A DNA stretch of 43,544 nt from Neptunomonas japonica DSM 18939. Its GTDB lineage: Bacteria; Pseudomonadota; Gammaproteobacteria; Pseudomonadales; Balneatricaceae. Location of the stretch: contig NZ_AUGR01000029.1 of the NCBI RefSeq assembly GCF_000422765.1, forward strand, positions 1 to 43,544, written 5' to 3'. Shown here piece by piece: positions 1 to 8,745 of this stretch. The translations under genes were made by a program, and so were the position numbers. Below the pieces are notes generated by a model. It worked only from the letters and a program-made list of their open reading frames with translations, did not search any database and was not told the origin of the DNA. How positions within the stretch are numbered: position 1 is the stretch's first letter; the number at the start of each line of letters is the position of its first letter.

Positions 1-115
1 CCATATAACGCCAAAGGCGTGTGGGAAGCATGTAGTAACAGATAAGATTACAGACTAGCGCTTGTTAAACAGACAAAGACACAGAAATTCATCGAATCCA
101 TGTTGTGACAGTTTA
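1..115 (+). other. 23S-5S internal transcribed spacer (partial)
   Basis: This stretch precedes the 5S gene and does not resemble the conserved 3' end of 23S rRNA, so it is probably the spacer between 23S (outside the window) and 5S. A small hairpin is visible at 8-20 (ACGCC, loop AAA, GGCGT). No tRNA cloverleaf is seen. The assignment rests on position next to the 5S gene. Confidence 0.6.
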
Positions 116-234
116 TGCTTGGCGACCATAGCGAAATGGAACCACCTGATCCCATCCCGAACTCAGAAGTGAAACGTTTTAGCGCCGATGGTAGTGTGGG
201 GTCTCCCCATGTGAGAGTAGGTCATCGCCAAGCT
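116..234 (+). rRNA. rrf: 5S ribosomal RNA
   Basis: The stretch matches the gammaproteobacterial 5S rRNA almost throughout. It has the internal block CCCGAACTCAGAAGTGAAAC, then AGCGCCGATGGTAGTGTGGG, then GTCTCCCCATGTGAGAGTAG. The ends GCTTGGCGA and CGCCAAGC pair as the terminal stem. The length of about 119 nt is normal. It is followed directly by an intrinsic terminator, so this is the last gene of an rRNA operon that begins outside the window. Confidence 0.97.
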
Positions 235-244
235 TTTAATAGAG

Positions 245-276
245 AACCCTGATCACTTCGTGATCAGGGTTTTTTT
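245..276 (+). terminator. Rho-independent terminator of the rRNA operon
   Basis: A GC-containing hairpin with arms AACCCTGATCAC and GTGATCAGGGTT around a TTCG-type loop is followed by a run of Ts. It starts about 10 nt after the 5S gene and ends that rRNA operon. Confidence 0.93.
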
Positions 277-442
277 ATGCCTGGGGTTTAGGAATAGAGG
301 GGGCTTGATGCGAATGCGCTTTGATAGGGCATTAGTAGGCCGTTTTAGAAGGGGTATTTATATGATTATGCTAGGTTAAGGTGTAGCATTCCATTGCTAC
401 AATATTCAGTGTGGTATGTTTTAGAAGTGTGGCGTAGAAGGA
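277..442. other. Intergenic region between rRNA operon and HDOD gene
   Basis: About 165 bp without a supported gene. The only structure seen is a short hairpin at 383-400 (GTAGCA, loop, TGCTAC). It lies downstream of the leftward HDOD gene but has no U-tract on either strand, so I do not call it a terminator. Confidence 0.5.
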
Positions 443-1291
443 TTATGAGGTGGTTGTTTGTTCGAGGCTATCTATGTATTCCTCTTTAAGATCTAGATAA
501 TCGTAATCACATAAGCCAATATATTCTAGGCAAGTCATAATGCTGGGGGTGATTTCTTGCCGGTTGTTGAGTCTCCAGAATCGGCGATAGTTACTGCTAA
601 TATCTTTAGCTATTGATAATAATGATAAATACATTAGAGAGTCATTGGCTCGAGACTTGTATTTTAGAATAATCTCCGGAAAGCTCGCTTGTAAAATAAT
701 CGTCTTATGGACGTTTTCTGGCATTTCCCATTTATTTACCAGTTTTGCTCCAAGAGTGAAGTGCTCCATTCCGTAAATGTTTCTTTCGATTTCTAGCAGT
801 GCTTTACTACTTTCTCCATTAGTCTGCCGCAATATGTCTTTATACTTAGGGTCAGCTTGCATAATGATTGGAATGCCGCAATCGTGCAACATGCCTATAG
901 AGTAAGCATTGTCACAATCTAGTTCAGTGTACCTAGAGGTGAGTTCTTGGGTAATTAATGCAACTTCGGATGCGGTATCCCAAAATCTTTCCATTGAATC
1001 ACTTTTTGAAAGTGTACTTTTGAGCAGCACGAGCCTGACTAAGCTAAATACCTTAGGTAACCCGAGCAGTACAATGGCATGAGAAATTGACGAAATTTGT
1101 TTACGTAAACCAAAGCGTGGTGAATTTACTGTCGCCAGTACTATAGAGTACAACCCAGCATCTTCTTTTAATGTCGTAACAACCTGTTCTACGTCGGGGT
1201 TTGCTTTTGCCATTATTGCCGTCATCTTTAGAAGAATCTCAGGGCGGGCAGGAATAGTAACCTTGAGTAGCGAATGTGCATTTTTTTGCAT
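443..1291 (-). CDS. HDOD domain protein
   Basis: The product is about 282 residues. It opens with the IPARPEILLKMTAIM stretch typical of the start of HDOD domains, followed by helical segments (SPRFGLRKQISSISHAIVLL, then GLPKV) and a later LHDCGIPI segment. HDOD proteins are non-enzymatic relatives of HD phosphohydrolases that occur in bacterial signalling, often as output or adaptor modules. Here the domain fills the protein and no sensor or receiver domain is attached. A longer reading frame begins at 1324. I prefer the ATG at 1291 because ATGAGG sits six bases before it, while the 1324 start has no clear ribosome binding site. The gene stands alone, divergent from mobAB. Its pathway cannot be read from the sequence. 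Confidence 0.8.
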   Translation of the reverse strand: MQKNAHSLLKVTIPARPEILLKMTAIMAKANPDVEQVVTTLKEDAGLYSIVLATVNSPRFGLRKQISSISHAIVLLGLPKVFSLVRLVLLKSTLSKSDSMERFWDTASEVALITQELTSRYTELDCDNAYSIGMLHDCGIPIIMQADPKYKDILRQTNGESSKALLEIERNIYGMEHFTLGAKLVNKWEMPENVHKTIILQASFPEIILKYKSRANDSLMYLSLLSIAKDISSNYRRFWRLNNRQEITPSIMTCLEYIGLCDYDYLDLKEEYIDSLEQTTTS

Positions 1292-1511
1292 GCTATGCCT
1301 CATCGTCATATAGACAATAAGCATAGTTAATAACCTGAATTTTTGTGCGCTTTAGTTAAATTAATTGGCTTAGTTAAGGAGTCTTTAGAGCTTTTAATGG
1401 TTGTGGAGAAAGAGGGAGAGTAACTTTAGTAATAATAAGAAATAACCCCTGTTACACTAATGTCCAATTTCTAGGTCATCTAAATATTTCTCTTGTTGGA
1501 GTGTCTGTTGT

Positions 1512-2600
1512 ATGTGTAGTAACTCTGTAACTGGTGTAATACTTGCTGGCGGCATGGCCCGTAGGATGGGGGGGACGGATAAAGGTTGGATTGAGTTTGA
1601 GGGTAAGCCTCTTATTCAGCATGCGTTAGATATTTTTCGGCCTCAGGTTACTCGCTGCATTATTAATGCGAACAGGAGTTTAGAGGCATATCAGTCATTA
1701 AACTTAGAAGTGTTTACCGACTTGGAAGGTGGTTACCAGGGGCCGTTGATGGGAATGGCAACAGGCCTCTCTAATGCAAATACAGACTGGGTTGCATTTA
1801 TACCGTGCGATAGCCCTCGATTACCTACGGACACGGTATCGCGGTTACTGAAAGCAGTACAAGATGGCGATTATGATATTGCTGTAGCGCACGATGGTAA
1901 AAGGTCGCAACCGGTTGTGGCACTATTGAGTAGGCATTTACTAGACGACTTGAAGAAGAGTTTACTCAATGGTGAGCGCAAAATTGAAAGTTGGTTTTCT
2001 CAACATTCATGTATAGAAGTTGATTTTTCTGACTGTATTGACGCGTTCGTTAATGTTAATCGCCGTGATGACTTAGATGCATTAATTGAAATGCCTAAAC
2101 TACTCGGGTTTTCTGCTTGGAGTGGTACGGGTAAAACAACGCTATTAAAAAAATTAATCCCTGCTTTACGTCATCATGGTGTGCGATTGGCGGTGATTAA
2201 GCATGCGCATCACCAGTTTGATGTAGACCACCCTGGTAAGGATAGTTACGAGTTGCGTAAATCGGGAGCTAATCAGATGCTTATCGCCTCTGCTAACCGC
2301 TGGGCGCTTATGGTTGATAAGGCTGAGCCGCAAGAACCAGTTTTAGCAGACTTAGTAAGTAAGCTCGATTTAGCGAATCTAGATTTGGTTTTAGTTGAAG
2401 GTTTTAAGAGAGAAACGATTCCAAAAATTGAATTACATCGGCCTTCTTTAGGGCGCCCGCTGATTTTTCCTGAAGATAAAAATATCATCGCGGTTGCTTC
2501 GGATGAGCCAGATACGGTTGCATCAGAGCTTAAGGTCATGCATTTGGCTGATGTGGATAGCATACTTGAGTTTGTCATGGAGTATTTGAAGGCTGGTTAG
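1512..2600 (+). CDS. mobAB: Molybdenum cofactor guanylyltransferase fused to MobB adaptor (MobA-MobB)
   Basis: This 362-residue protein joins two steps of bis-MGD cofactor synthesis. Residues about 8-195 are MobA, which transfers GMP from GTP to molybdopterin. They show the nucleotidyltransferase motif GVILAGGMARRMGGTDKG, and the metal-binding region IPCDSPRLP. Residues about 195-360 are MobB, a P-loop GTP-binding adaptor, with the Walker A segment SGTGKTTLLKK, the KHAHHQFDVDHPGKDS motif and LVEGFK. In Escherichia coli these are separate neighbouring genes; fused forms are known in other proteobacteria. GGAG lies about nine bases before the ATG. moaA follows after 171 bp, probably as a functional cluster. 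The other moa, moe and mog genes are not in this window. Confidence 0.93.
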   Translation: MCSNSVTGVILAGGMARRMGGTDKGWIEFEGKPLIQHALDIFRPQVTRCIINANRSLEAYQSLNLEVFTDLEGGYQGPLMGMATGLSNANTDWVAFIPCDSPRLPTDTVSRLLKAVQDGDYDIAVAHDGKRSQPVVALLSRHLLDDLKKSLLNGERKIESWFSQHSCIEVDFSDCIDAFVNVNRRDDLDALIEMPKLLGFSAWSGTGKTTLLKKLIPALRHHGVRLAVIKHAHHQFDVDHPGKDSYELRKSGANQMLIASANRWALMVDKAEPQEPVLADLVSKLDLANLDLVLVEGFKRETIPKIELHRPSLGRPLIFPEDKNIIAVASDEPDTVASELKVMHLADVDSILEFVMEYLKAG

Positions 2601-2771
2601 TTACGATAATACTTGTTGTATATGCTATAGGATGTGTCTTCTGGTTTGCTGGCTTGGCTCATAACACGGGATGTTTTGGTTCTTTTGTTGCCATCAGCTA
2701 AGCAGTATTCTTTTATATTGATCTTAAAGATTGTTGTTAATTCGGTTGTTAGTTGGCAGGTTAAAGGGTAA

Positions 2772-3767
2772 ATGATGCATGAGCAGCTGATTGATCCATT
2801 TGGAAGGCGTATTACATATGTTCGTATGTCGGTGACTGACCGATGTGATTTTCGCTGTGTTTATTGCATGGATGAAGTGATGACTTTCTTGCCTCGTGAA
2901 GAGGTGTTATCCCTAGAAGAAATTACGCTTATAGCGCGTGCTTTTACTGAGATGGGAGTTAACAAAGTAAGACTGACAGGTGGAGAGCCGCTTGTTAGAA
3001 AAGATGTGATTAGTTTATTCAATGAGATAGGTTCTCTTCAAGGGTTAGATGATTTTTGTTTGACGACGAATGGATCTCAGTTGGTGAGATTTGCCGGTGA
3101 TTTGAAAGCTGCCGGAGTGACAAGAATAAATATAAGCCTTGATAGTTTGAATGATGCTTTGTTTAAAGAACTGACACGAACGGGGCGCCTTGAGCAGGTT
3201 TTAGAAGGTATTGATGCCGCATGTGATGCTGGTTTTGATAAGGTAAAGCTTAATGCTGTTATCTTAAAGGGACGAAATGATCATGAAGTATTGGATCTTG
3301 TGCATTTCATACGAGATAAAGGTTTAGATATCTCCTTTATTGAAGAAATGCCGCTTGGAAGTATTTCAGAGCATGACCGTGCACAGACTTACTGCTCAAG
3401 TGATGAAATTCGCACAATAATCGATGAGAAGTACCCTTTGACGTCTTCCCGCGAGACTACGGGTGGGCCATCTCGTTATTGGAGTATGTCTGATAGCTCC
3501 TCACGTGTTGGCTTTATCTCTCCTCATAGCCATAATTTTTGTGGTGATTGTAACCGGGTCAGAGTAACAGTAGAGGGGCGATTATTGCTCTGTTTGGGTA
3601 ATGAAAACTCTGTTGATCTTAAGGCCGTTGTTAGGGGTTACCCAGGTGATGTTGAGCGTTTAAAAACAACCATTCGTGAAGCAATAGAGTATAAGCCAGA
3701 AGAGCATCATTTTACCACTGATGGTGATGTTCAAATTGTTCGCTTTATGAATACAACGGGGGGGTGA
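2772..3767 (+). CDS. moaA: GTP 3',8-cyclase MoaA
   Basis: MoaA is a radical SAM enzyme that starts molybdenum cofactor synthesis by converting GTP to 3',8-cyclo-GTP, the precursor of cyclic pyranopterin monophosphate. The radical SAM cluster motif is C25-x3-C29-x2-C32 (CDFRCVYC), followed by [12 protein letters not shown]. The second 4Fe-4S cluster uses [10 protein letters not shown] and the later LLLCLGN. The chain ends in TTGG, the double glycine tail known to be required for activity in this family. Length 331 is normal. AGGG lies close to tandem ATG codons at 2772 and 2775; either could be used. The usual moaB/C/D/E partners do not follow here. Confidence 0.96.
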   Translation: MMHEQLIDPFGRRITYVRMSVTDRCDFRCVYCMDEVMTFLPREEVLSLEEITLIARAFTEMGVNKVRLTGGEPLVRKDVISLFNEIGSLQGLDDFCLTTNGSQLVRFAGDLKAAGVTRINISLDSLNDALFKELTRTGRLEQVLEGIDAACDAGFDKVKLNAVILKGRNDHEVLDLVHFIRDKGLDISFIEEMPLGSISEHDRAQTYCSSDEIRTIIDEKYPLTSSRETTGGPSRYWSMSDSSSRVGFISPHSHNFCGDCNRVRVTVEGRLLLCLGNENSVDLKAVVRGYPGDVERLKTTIREAIEYKPEEHHFTTDGDVQIVRFMNTTGG

Positions 3768-3810
3768 TTCGTTATCATATTAATTCCATGGTCTTTCAAC
3801 AGGGAATTAG

Positions 3811-4317
3811 ATGATCAATCTTGCCTCTCTTTCTTTTTATTTTGATGTTATTGAAGACCGCATTCGTCTGATTGGCAACTTAGATAATGGCCAGCAAAGA
3901 GTCGACTTTTGGCTTACGCGGCGTTTGGTGTTGAAGTTGCTTGATGCCTCACCAAAATTAGTGCAACAGACATCTGAGAAAATTAGCAAAACGCCCCTAG
4001 AGCATCAAAGTGCAATGGCTCAATTTGAGCACGATAGCGCAAAACAAAGCCAATCTGTTAGGCAAGAATCTAATCTTGAGCATCACGACTTTAAAGCTTC
4101 TCTTTTACGGCGCCTAGATATTAGCTTCCAAAAAGGACAGTACCGTTTGAGTTTCTATGTGGATAATCAGGAAGAGGTGTTTGGCTTTAGCGTGCTGACT
4201 CGTCAGGAGATGCATCAGATTTTACACTGGATGCATAAGGGCTGTTTGCAATTAGACTGGGGAGTATCAGCATCCCTTTTTGATATAAGTGAGCAAGCAC
4301 CGATGAGGTTGCAGTAG
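3811..4317 (+). CDS. Conserved-looking protein of unknown function
   Basis: I do not recognise this 168-residue protein. Three parts can be seen. Residues 1-55 look like a small beta-rich domain (SFYFDVIEDRIRLIGNL) ending in the WLTRRLVLKLLD helix. Residues 55-95 are a polar Q/S/E/K-rich linker. Residues 95-168 are a second beta-alpha part (ISFQKGQYRLSFYVD, then QEMHQILHWMHKGC). There is no signal peptide or membrane segment and no catalytic motif I can name. The frame is secure: the gene starts 43 bp after moaA and its stop overlaps the GTG start of the next gene by one base. It is therefore probably co-transcribed and translationally coupled with the DTW-domain gene. Confidence 0.75.
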   Translation: MINLASLSFYFDVIEDRIRLIGNLDNGQQRVDFWLTRRLVLKLLDASPKLVQQTSEKISKTPLEHQSAMAQFEHDSAKQSQSVRQESNLEHHDFKASLLRRLDISFQKGQYRLSFYVDNQEEVFGFSVLTRQEMHQILHWMHKGCLQLDWGVSASLFDISEQAPMRLQ

Positions 4318-5024
4318 TGGCCTTTGATGCAAATGCTCCACGTAAACCGTTCATAACGAGAGGCTCTAATATAGGCCGTTGCAAGGGGTGCTTCCTTCCT
4401 TTGCTTAGTTGTCTATGTTCTGAAAAACCTAAGGTTAAAGCCCGCGCTGTTTTTTGGTTATTGACACATAATGATGAGATTTATAAGCCAACGAATACGG
4501 GGCGATTAATTGTAGATGCAATTGATGGTGCACGAGTATTTAAATGGTCACGGACAGAGCCTGACCCTGCATTCATTGAAGCGCTTTGTGATGAGCAATA
4601 CCAGCCCTGTATCGTTTTCCCTTCTGGAGAAAGTTACCAGCAACGGATGATCGTTAGTAAAAATTTATCAGAAAAGATCCCCGCGTTTATTATCTTGGAT
4701 GGTACTTGGCGACAGGCGCGTCGTATGTTTCGGTTGAGTCGTTATCTGGATGACTTACCAGTAATGCAACCTAATACAATGGCTATATCTCGTTATCATT
4801 TGCGACAGTCCGTAGAAGAGCATCATCTTTGTACGGCAGAGGTTGCTGCACAAATGTTGCGTGAAGTGAGTGATCATCATAGTGCAGATGTACTAGATGC
4901 ATATTTTGATCTTTTTAATGCGGAGTATTATGCAACGCGCCGCTCGGTTGATATGAGCGCTACTTCTGCAGTGGCTAGACTTCGCCTAGCTCAGCTACAG
5001 AATGATGTTAATAATACAATCTAA
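4317..5024 (+). CDS. tapT: DTW-domain tRNA-uridine aminocarboxypropyltransferase
   Basis: DTW-domain enzymes of the TapT/TuaA group transfer the 3-amino-3-carboxypropyl group of SAM to uridine to form acp3U (position 47 in Escherichia coli tRNAs). The 235-residue product has the N-terminal cysteine cluster CKGCFLPLLSCLC, probably a zinc site, and the family signature ILDGTWRQARRMFRLSRYL in the middle. An ARLRLAQL helix closes the chain. The start is GTG at 4317, overlapping the upstream stop by one base, with GATGAGG about eight bases before it. The assignment to TapT rather than a paralogous DTW protein rests on length and the cysteine cluster. It converges on dtd with only 12 bp between them. 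Confidence 0.85.
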   Translation: MAFDANAPRKPFITRGSNIGRCKGCFLPLLSCLCSEKPKVKARAVFWLLTHNDEIYKPTNTGRLIVDAIDGARVFKWSRTEPDPAFIEALCDEQYQPCIVFPSGESYQQRMIVSKNLSEKIPAFIILDGTWRQARRMFRLSRYLDDLPVMQPNTMAISRYHLRQSVEEHHLCTAEVAAQMLREVSDHHSADVLDAYFDLFNAEYYATRRSVDMSATSAVARLRLAQLQNDVNNTI

Positions 5025-5036
5025 GTTGTTGTAAGG

Positions 5037-5477
5037 TTAATTTGCTTCTAGTAAAAAAGTGACAGGCCCATCATTAAGAAGCCTCACTTTCATATCTGCA
5101 CCAAATTCGCCTGTTTGCACATGTGTGTCTGTTGCTTGGGCTTGTTTGCTAAAGTAGTTATAGAGTGCTTCGCCTTGTTCGGGGGATGCGCCATTTGAAA
5201 AGCCAGGGCGAAGACCTTTTTTAGTATCTGCTACCAGTGTGAACTGAGAAACAATAAGTAACCCCCCATTAGCTTGTTGAAGGTTTAAATTCATTTTCCC
5301 TTCTGTATCAGAAAAAATGCGATAAGCACGAATTTTTTTTAAAAGCTTGTCAGCGATTTCTTCTGTATCGCTTTTTTCTATACCCAGTAAGAGCAAAATA
5401 CCGGGCCCTATTTTACCAATAATACGACCATCGACTTCTACAGAAGCTTCGCTAACACGTTGGATTAAACCTTTCAT
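5037..5477 (-). CDS. dtd: D-aminoacyl-tRNA deacylase
   Basis: Dtd hydrolyses D-aminoacyl-tRNAs and glycyl-tRNA-Ala in the cytoplasm and so protects translation from wrong chirality. The 146-residue product has both family signatures: SQFTLVADT in the middle and NDGPVTFLLE at the C-terminus, along with the N-terminal GLIQRVSEASVEVDG. Length is normal. AAGGGA lies just before the ATG. It starts eight bases after the pip stop on the same strand, so the two form a pip-dtd operon. Confidence 0.96.
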   Translation of the reverse strand: MKGLIQRVSEASVEVDGRIIGKIGPGILLLLGIEKSDTEEIADKLLKKIRAYRIFSDTEGKMNLNLQQANGGLLIVSQFTLVADTKKGLRPGFSNGASPEQGEALYNYFSKQAQATDTHVQTGEFGADMKVRLLNDGPVTFLLEAN

Positions 5478-5485
5478 AATGTCCC

Positions 5486-6436
5486 TTAAGCGCTTGAGCG
5501 TGCAAAATCATCAGTGGCGCGTACTAGGTTGTCGATAGTACCTGCTTCGAATGATGAATGGCCTGCATCTCTAACGATATGAAGTTCGGCACTGGGTAAG
5601 ACTTGGTGCAATGCATGCGCTTGCTCTATAGGGCAGATCATGTCATAGCGGCCGTGCACCAAAGTGGTTCGTATATGGGCGATTTTGCCTGCATTATCGA
5701 TAATTTGATTACGTTCAATAAATGCTTGGTTGATAAAGTAGTGGGCTTCAATACGGGCTATAGAAAGTGCTGTATGTGGGTCAGCAAAGTGCTCAACAAT
5801 ATTTGGGTTAGGATCTAATGTCGAGCAACGACCTTCCCATACTGCCCAAGCTTTTGCTGCAGCCATTCTCTCAATTTCATTCTTCGATGTCAGACGCTGA
5901 TAATAGGCTGACAGTAAGTTGGATTGTTCTTTTTTGGGAATTAAACCAATAAAGTCTTGCCAGTAATCGGGGAATATAGCGCTGGCACCTTGTTGGTAAA
6001 ACCAATGTAGGTCTTGTTCTCTACTTAAGAAAATGCCGCGTAATATCATTCCAGATACCCTTTCAGGGTAGGCTTGGGCATAAAGAAGACTTAGCGTAGA
6101 GCCCCAAGAACCACCAAAAAGAAGCCATTCGTCGATGCTAAGCAGCTCGCGGATCTTCTCAATGTCATTGATAAGATCTTGTGTGGTGTTGTTCTCTAGG
6201 CTGGCATGAGGTGTTGATTTTCCGCAACCGCGTTGGTCAAATAATATTATTCGGTACTTTTCTGGATTGAAAAAGCGCCGTTGAGCCCCGCTAGTACCCC
6301 CACCGGGGCCTCCGTGAACAAACAGAACGGGAATTCCTTCAGCATTACCGCTTTCTTCTGCATATAAAGTGTGCTGAGAATCAACGTTAATTAAGTGCTC
6401 TTTATATGGGTGTATTTCAGGATAAAGCGTCCGCAT
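5486..6436 (-). CDS. pip: Proline iminopeptidase
   Basis: This alpha/beta hydrolase (316 residues, peptidase family S33) releases N-terminal proline from peptides. The oxyanion region HGGPGGG is followed by LFDQRGCGKS. The nucleophile elbow is GGSWGS, the acid lies in HGRYDMICP and the histidine in RDAGHSSFE. No signal peptide is present, so it is cytoplasmic. AAGGA sits about six bases before the ATG at 6436. The typA terminator lies just upstream, so pip-dtd should have its own promoter in 6437-6512. Confidence 0.94.
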   Translation of the reverse strand: MRTLYPEIHPYKEHLINVDSQHTLYAEESGNAEGIPVLFVHGGPGGGTSGAQRRFFNPEKYRIILFDQRGCGKSTPHASLENNTTQDLINDIEKIRELLSIDEWLLFGGSWGSTLSLLYAQAYPERVSGMILRGIFLSREQDLHWFYQQGASAIFPDYWQDFIGLIPKKEQSNLLSAYYQRLTSKNEIERMAAAKAWAVWEGRCSTLDPNPNIVEHFADPHTALSIARIEAHYFINQAFIERNQIIDNAGKIAHIRTTLVHGRYDMICPIEQAHALHQVLPSAELHIVRDAGHSSFEAGTIDNLVRATDDFARSSA

Positions 6437-6512
6437 GGTAAATCCTTAACTGATACGAGAAGTATGCTTAAAGTATAGAGCTTGAGGGTGAGGGAGGGGA
6501 ATCTATAGGCGT

Positions 6513-6542
6513 AAAAAAGGCGACTAAAGAGTCGCCTTTTTA
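6513..6542 (-). terminator. Rho-independent terminator after typA
   Basis: A hairpin with stem GGCGACT / AGTCGCC and a four-base loop is flanked by A and T runs on both sides. Read leftward it follows the typA stop by about 12 bp and ends in a U-tract. Confidence 0.9.
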
Positions 6543-6553
6543 TTAGTGCTTGC

Positions 6554-8371
6554 TTATTTGCCAGTACGGGCAAAGCGCTTACGCTCGTTTTCTGTAAGGA
6601 ATTTCTTACGTAAACGAATGTGGTTCGGCGTTACTTCAACTAGCTCATCATCTTCAATGAAATCTAGCGCCTGTTCCAGTGTGAAGCGAATTGGTGGTGT
6701 TAGCTGAATATTTTCATCAGTACCAGAGGCACGTACGTTGGTTAGCTGCTTACCTTTAATTGGGTTAACGGCTAAGTCATTTGTACGGCTATGGATACCT
6801 AGGATCATACCTTCGTATACTTCAACGTTAGGTGCGATACAAAGACGTCCGCGTGCCTGCAGGTTCCATAGCGAATAACCAAGTGCTTTACCAGTAACCA
6901 TAGTGATCAATACACCATTGGTACGGGACGCAACTTCACCTGTTTTAACCGGGCCATAATGGTCAAAGATAGAAGTCATGATGCCGGTGCCTGATGTCAT
7001 TGTCAGGAATTGGCTACGGAAGCCGATCAGGCCGCGTGATGGAATAAGGAAGGTAAGGCGAATACGCCCAGTACCATCCACTTCCATGTTAGTCATGTCA
7101 CCACCACGTTTGCCGACTTCTTCAATGATGCTACCCTGATGATCTTCTTCAACGTCAATCATGACGATTTCAAAAGGCTCTTGGATTACGCCATCAGCTT
7201 CTCTCTGAACTACTTCAGGGCGAGAAACGCCTAGCTCGAAACCTTCGCGACGCATGGTTTCGATCAATACTGAAAGGTGAAGCTCACCACGGCCAGATAC
7301 GCGGAATTTCTCTGGTGAATCACCTTCTTCTACACGTAGGGCAACGTTGTGAATTAATTCACGATCTAGACGCTCTTTGATGTTACGGCTAGTAACGAAC
7401 TTACCGTCTTTACCAGCAAAAGGAGAGTCGTTAACCTGGAATGTCATGGAAACCGTTGGCTCATCCACTGAAAGTGGTGGCAGTGCTTCTACATTTTCAG
7501 GGTCACACAGCGTATCAGAAATATTCAGCACATCTATGCCGGTAACGCAGATGATGTCACCTGCACGAGCAGTGTCTACATCTATGCGCTCAAGGCCGAG
7601 GTAGCCCATGATCTTTTGTACACGACCGCTACGTATTTTTCCGTCGTCGCCAATGATTTTCACTTGCTGGTTTAGCTTAACCGAACCACGCTTAACGCGA
7701 CCAACACCGATAACACCAACATAGCTGTTATAGTCCAAAGCAGATATCTGCATCTGGAACGGTCCATCAACGTCAACTTCAGGTGGTTGAACATGCTCAA
7801 TGATGGCTTCGAAAAGCGGGGTCATATCTTCAGCAAGGTTATCATGCTCAAGACCTGCAATACCGTTTAGAGCTGATGCGTAGATGATCGGGAAATCAAG
7901 TTGCTCATCTGTAGCGCCTAAAGAGTCAAACAAATCAAAGACCTTATCAACGGCACGGTCAGGGTCAGCGCCAGGACGGTCAACTTTGTTAACAACAACA
8001 ATTGGGCGCAAGCCCTGGTCGAATGCTTTCTGTGTAACAAAGCGTGTTTGTGGCATAGGGCCATCAACAGCATCGACTAGCAGGCATACGCAATCAACCA
8101 TTGATAGTACGCGCTCCACTTCACCACCAAAATCCGCATGGCCCGGTGTGTCTACGATGTTGATATGGTAACCGTTCCACTCAATGGCTGTATTTTTTGC
8201 CAGAATGGTAATACCGCGCTCTTTCTCCTGGTCATTGGAGTCCATAATGCGCTCGGTGCCCTCATCTCGGCGGCCCAGGGTGCCAGATTGCGATAATAGT
8301 TTGTCAACCAGTGTAGTTTTGCCATGGTCAACGTGCGCAATGATGGCGATATTTCTCAGCTTCTCGATCAC
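6554..8371 (-). CDS. typA: Ribosome-associated GTPase TypA/BipA
   Basis: TypA (BipA) is a translational GTPase of the EF-G family that binds the 70S ribosome and is linked to 50S assembly, cold growth and stress. The 605-residue protein shows the G domain with [15 protein letters not shown], the switch region [18 protein letters not shown] and [12 protein letters not shown]. These are followed by the EF-Tu-like beta barrel, the EF-G III and V domains and the BipA-specific C-terminal domain (ending KRFARTGK). The start is GTG at 8371 with AGGT about ten bases upstream. The gene is monocistronic, bounded by its own terminator, and divergent from glnA. Confidence 0.97.
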   Translation of the reverse strand: MIEKLRNIAIIAHVDHGKTTLVDKLLSQSGTLGRRDEGTERIMDSNDQEKERGITILAKNTAIEWNGYHINIVDTPGHADFGGEVERVLSMVDCVCLLVDAVDGPMPQTRFVTQKAFDQGLRPIVVVNKVDRPGADPDRAVDKVFDLFDSLGATDEQLDFPIIYASALNGIAGLEHDNLAEDMTPLFEAIIEHVQPPEVDVDGPFQMQISALDYNSYVGVIGVGRVKRGSVKLNQQVKIIGDDGKIRSGRVQKIMGYLGLERIDVDTARAGDIICVTGIDVLNISDTLCDPENVEALPPLSVDEPTVSMTFQVNDSPFAGKDGKFVTSRNIKERLDRELIHNVALRVEEGDSPEKFRVSGRGELHLSVLIETMRREGFELGVSRPEVVQREADGVIQEPFEIVMIDVEEDHQGSIIEEVGKRGGDMTNMEVDGTGRIRLTFLIPSRGLIGFRSQFLTMTSGTGIMTSIFDHYGPVKTGEVASRTNGVLITMVTGKALGYSLWNLQARGRLCIAPNVEVYEGMILGIHSRTNDLAVNPIKGKQLTNVRASGTDENIQLTPPIRFTLEQALDFIEDDELVEVTPNHIRLRKKFLTENERKRFARTGK

Positions 8372-8406
8372 GTGGAAGTACCTGTAGAGATTTTCATAAA
8401 GGCCGC

Positions 8407-8412
8407 ATTATA
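8407..8412 (-). promoter_or_regulatory. Possible -10 element of the typA promoter
   Basis: Read leftward, a perfect TATAAT lies about 36 bp before the typA start codon. No good -35 hexamer is seen at 16-18 bp, so this is a weak call. Confidence 0.3.
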
Positions 8413-8486
8413 CACGCAATAGCAACGTTGATCCTGATTAATAGTTATGTTTGTACGTCTTTTTTCCACAAGAAGTTTGTTTTAGG

Positions 8487-8515
8487 TTGGAGTATGATGT
8501 TAGCGGCTATATAAA
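8487..8515 (+). promoter_or_regulatory. Candidate sigma70 promoter of glnA (P1-like)
   Basis: TTGGAG at 8487-8492 and TATAAA at 8510-8515 are separated by 17 bp. They lie just upstream of the NtrC sites, the same arrangement as glnAp1 in enteric bacteria, where NtrC represses the sigma70 promoter while activating the sigma54 one. This is inferred from sequence only. Confidence 0.45.
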
Positions 8516-8539
8516 GCGGTATATGTAACTCGGCTTTTA

Positions 8540-8556
8540 TGCACCTTTATGGTGCG
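8540..8556 (+). promoter_or_regulatory. NtrC binding site 1 upstream of glnA
   Basis: TGCACC-N5-GGTGCG matches the NtrC dyad consensus TGCACC-N5-GGTGCA at 11 of 12 positions. It lies about 83 bp upstream of the sigma54 -24 element, a normal enhancer distance. Confidence 0.8.
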
Positions 8557-8570
8557 GTGCTTGATTTTTG

Positions 8571-8587
8571 TGGGTTATTTTGGTGCG
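8571..8587 (+). promoter_or_regulatory. Degenerate second NtrC site upstream of glnA
   Basis: The right half-site GGTGCG is intact and the left half is degenerate (TGGGTT). It begins 31 bp after the start of site 1, so both sites would face the same side of the helix. The enteric glnA enhancer also has two sites about three helical turns apart. Confidence 0.45.
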
Positions 8588-8638
8588 TTTTATTGGGTTT
8601 GAAGGTGGCTGGTGTAATAAAATCAAGCACATATGTGC

Positions 8639-8653
8639 TGGCACGCTAGTTGC
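8639..8653 (+). promoter_or_regulatory. Sigma54 promoter of glnA
   Basis: TGGCAC followed by five bases and TTGC gives the exact GG-N10-GC spacing of a -24/-12 promoter. Transcription would start near 8665, leaving a leader of about 80 nt before the glnA ATG. Confidence 0.88.
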
Positions 8654-8745
8654 TTGTTGAAGTATTAAGCCGGCTTAGGCCGATATGTTTTTCAGGACCG
8701 TGTTTTTTAGCGTGTCTGACAAAATTTTGATGTGGAGAGAGCCAA

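Noticed and set aside
383-400. Hairpin GTAGCA / TGCTAC after the HDOD gene as a terminator
   Set aside because: The stem is six pairs and no U-tract follows on either strand.
2601-2771. A Moco riboswitch before moaA
   Set aside because: I could not recognise the conserved core or paired stems of the motif by eye; a covariance scan would decide.
6391-6573. A 60-residue minus-strand frame between typA and pip
   Set aside because: It runs through the typA terminator and overlaps the pip start.
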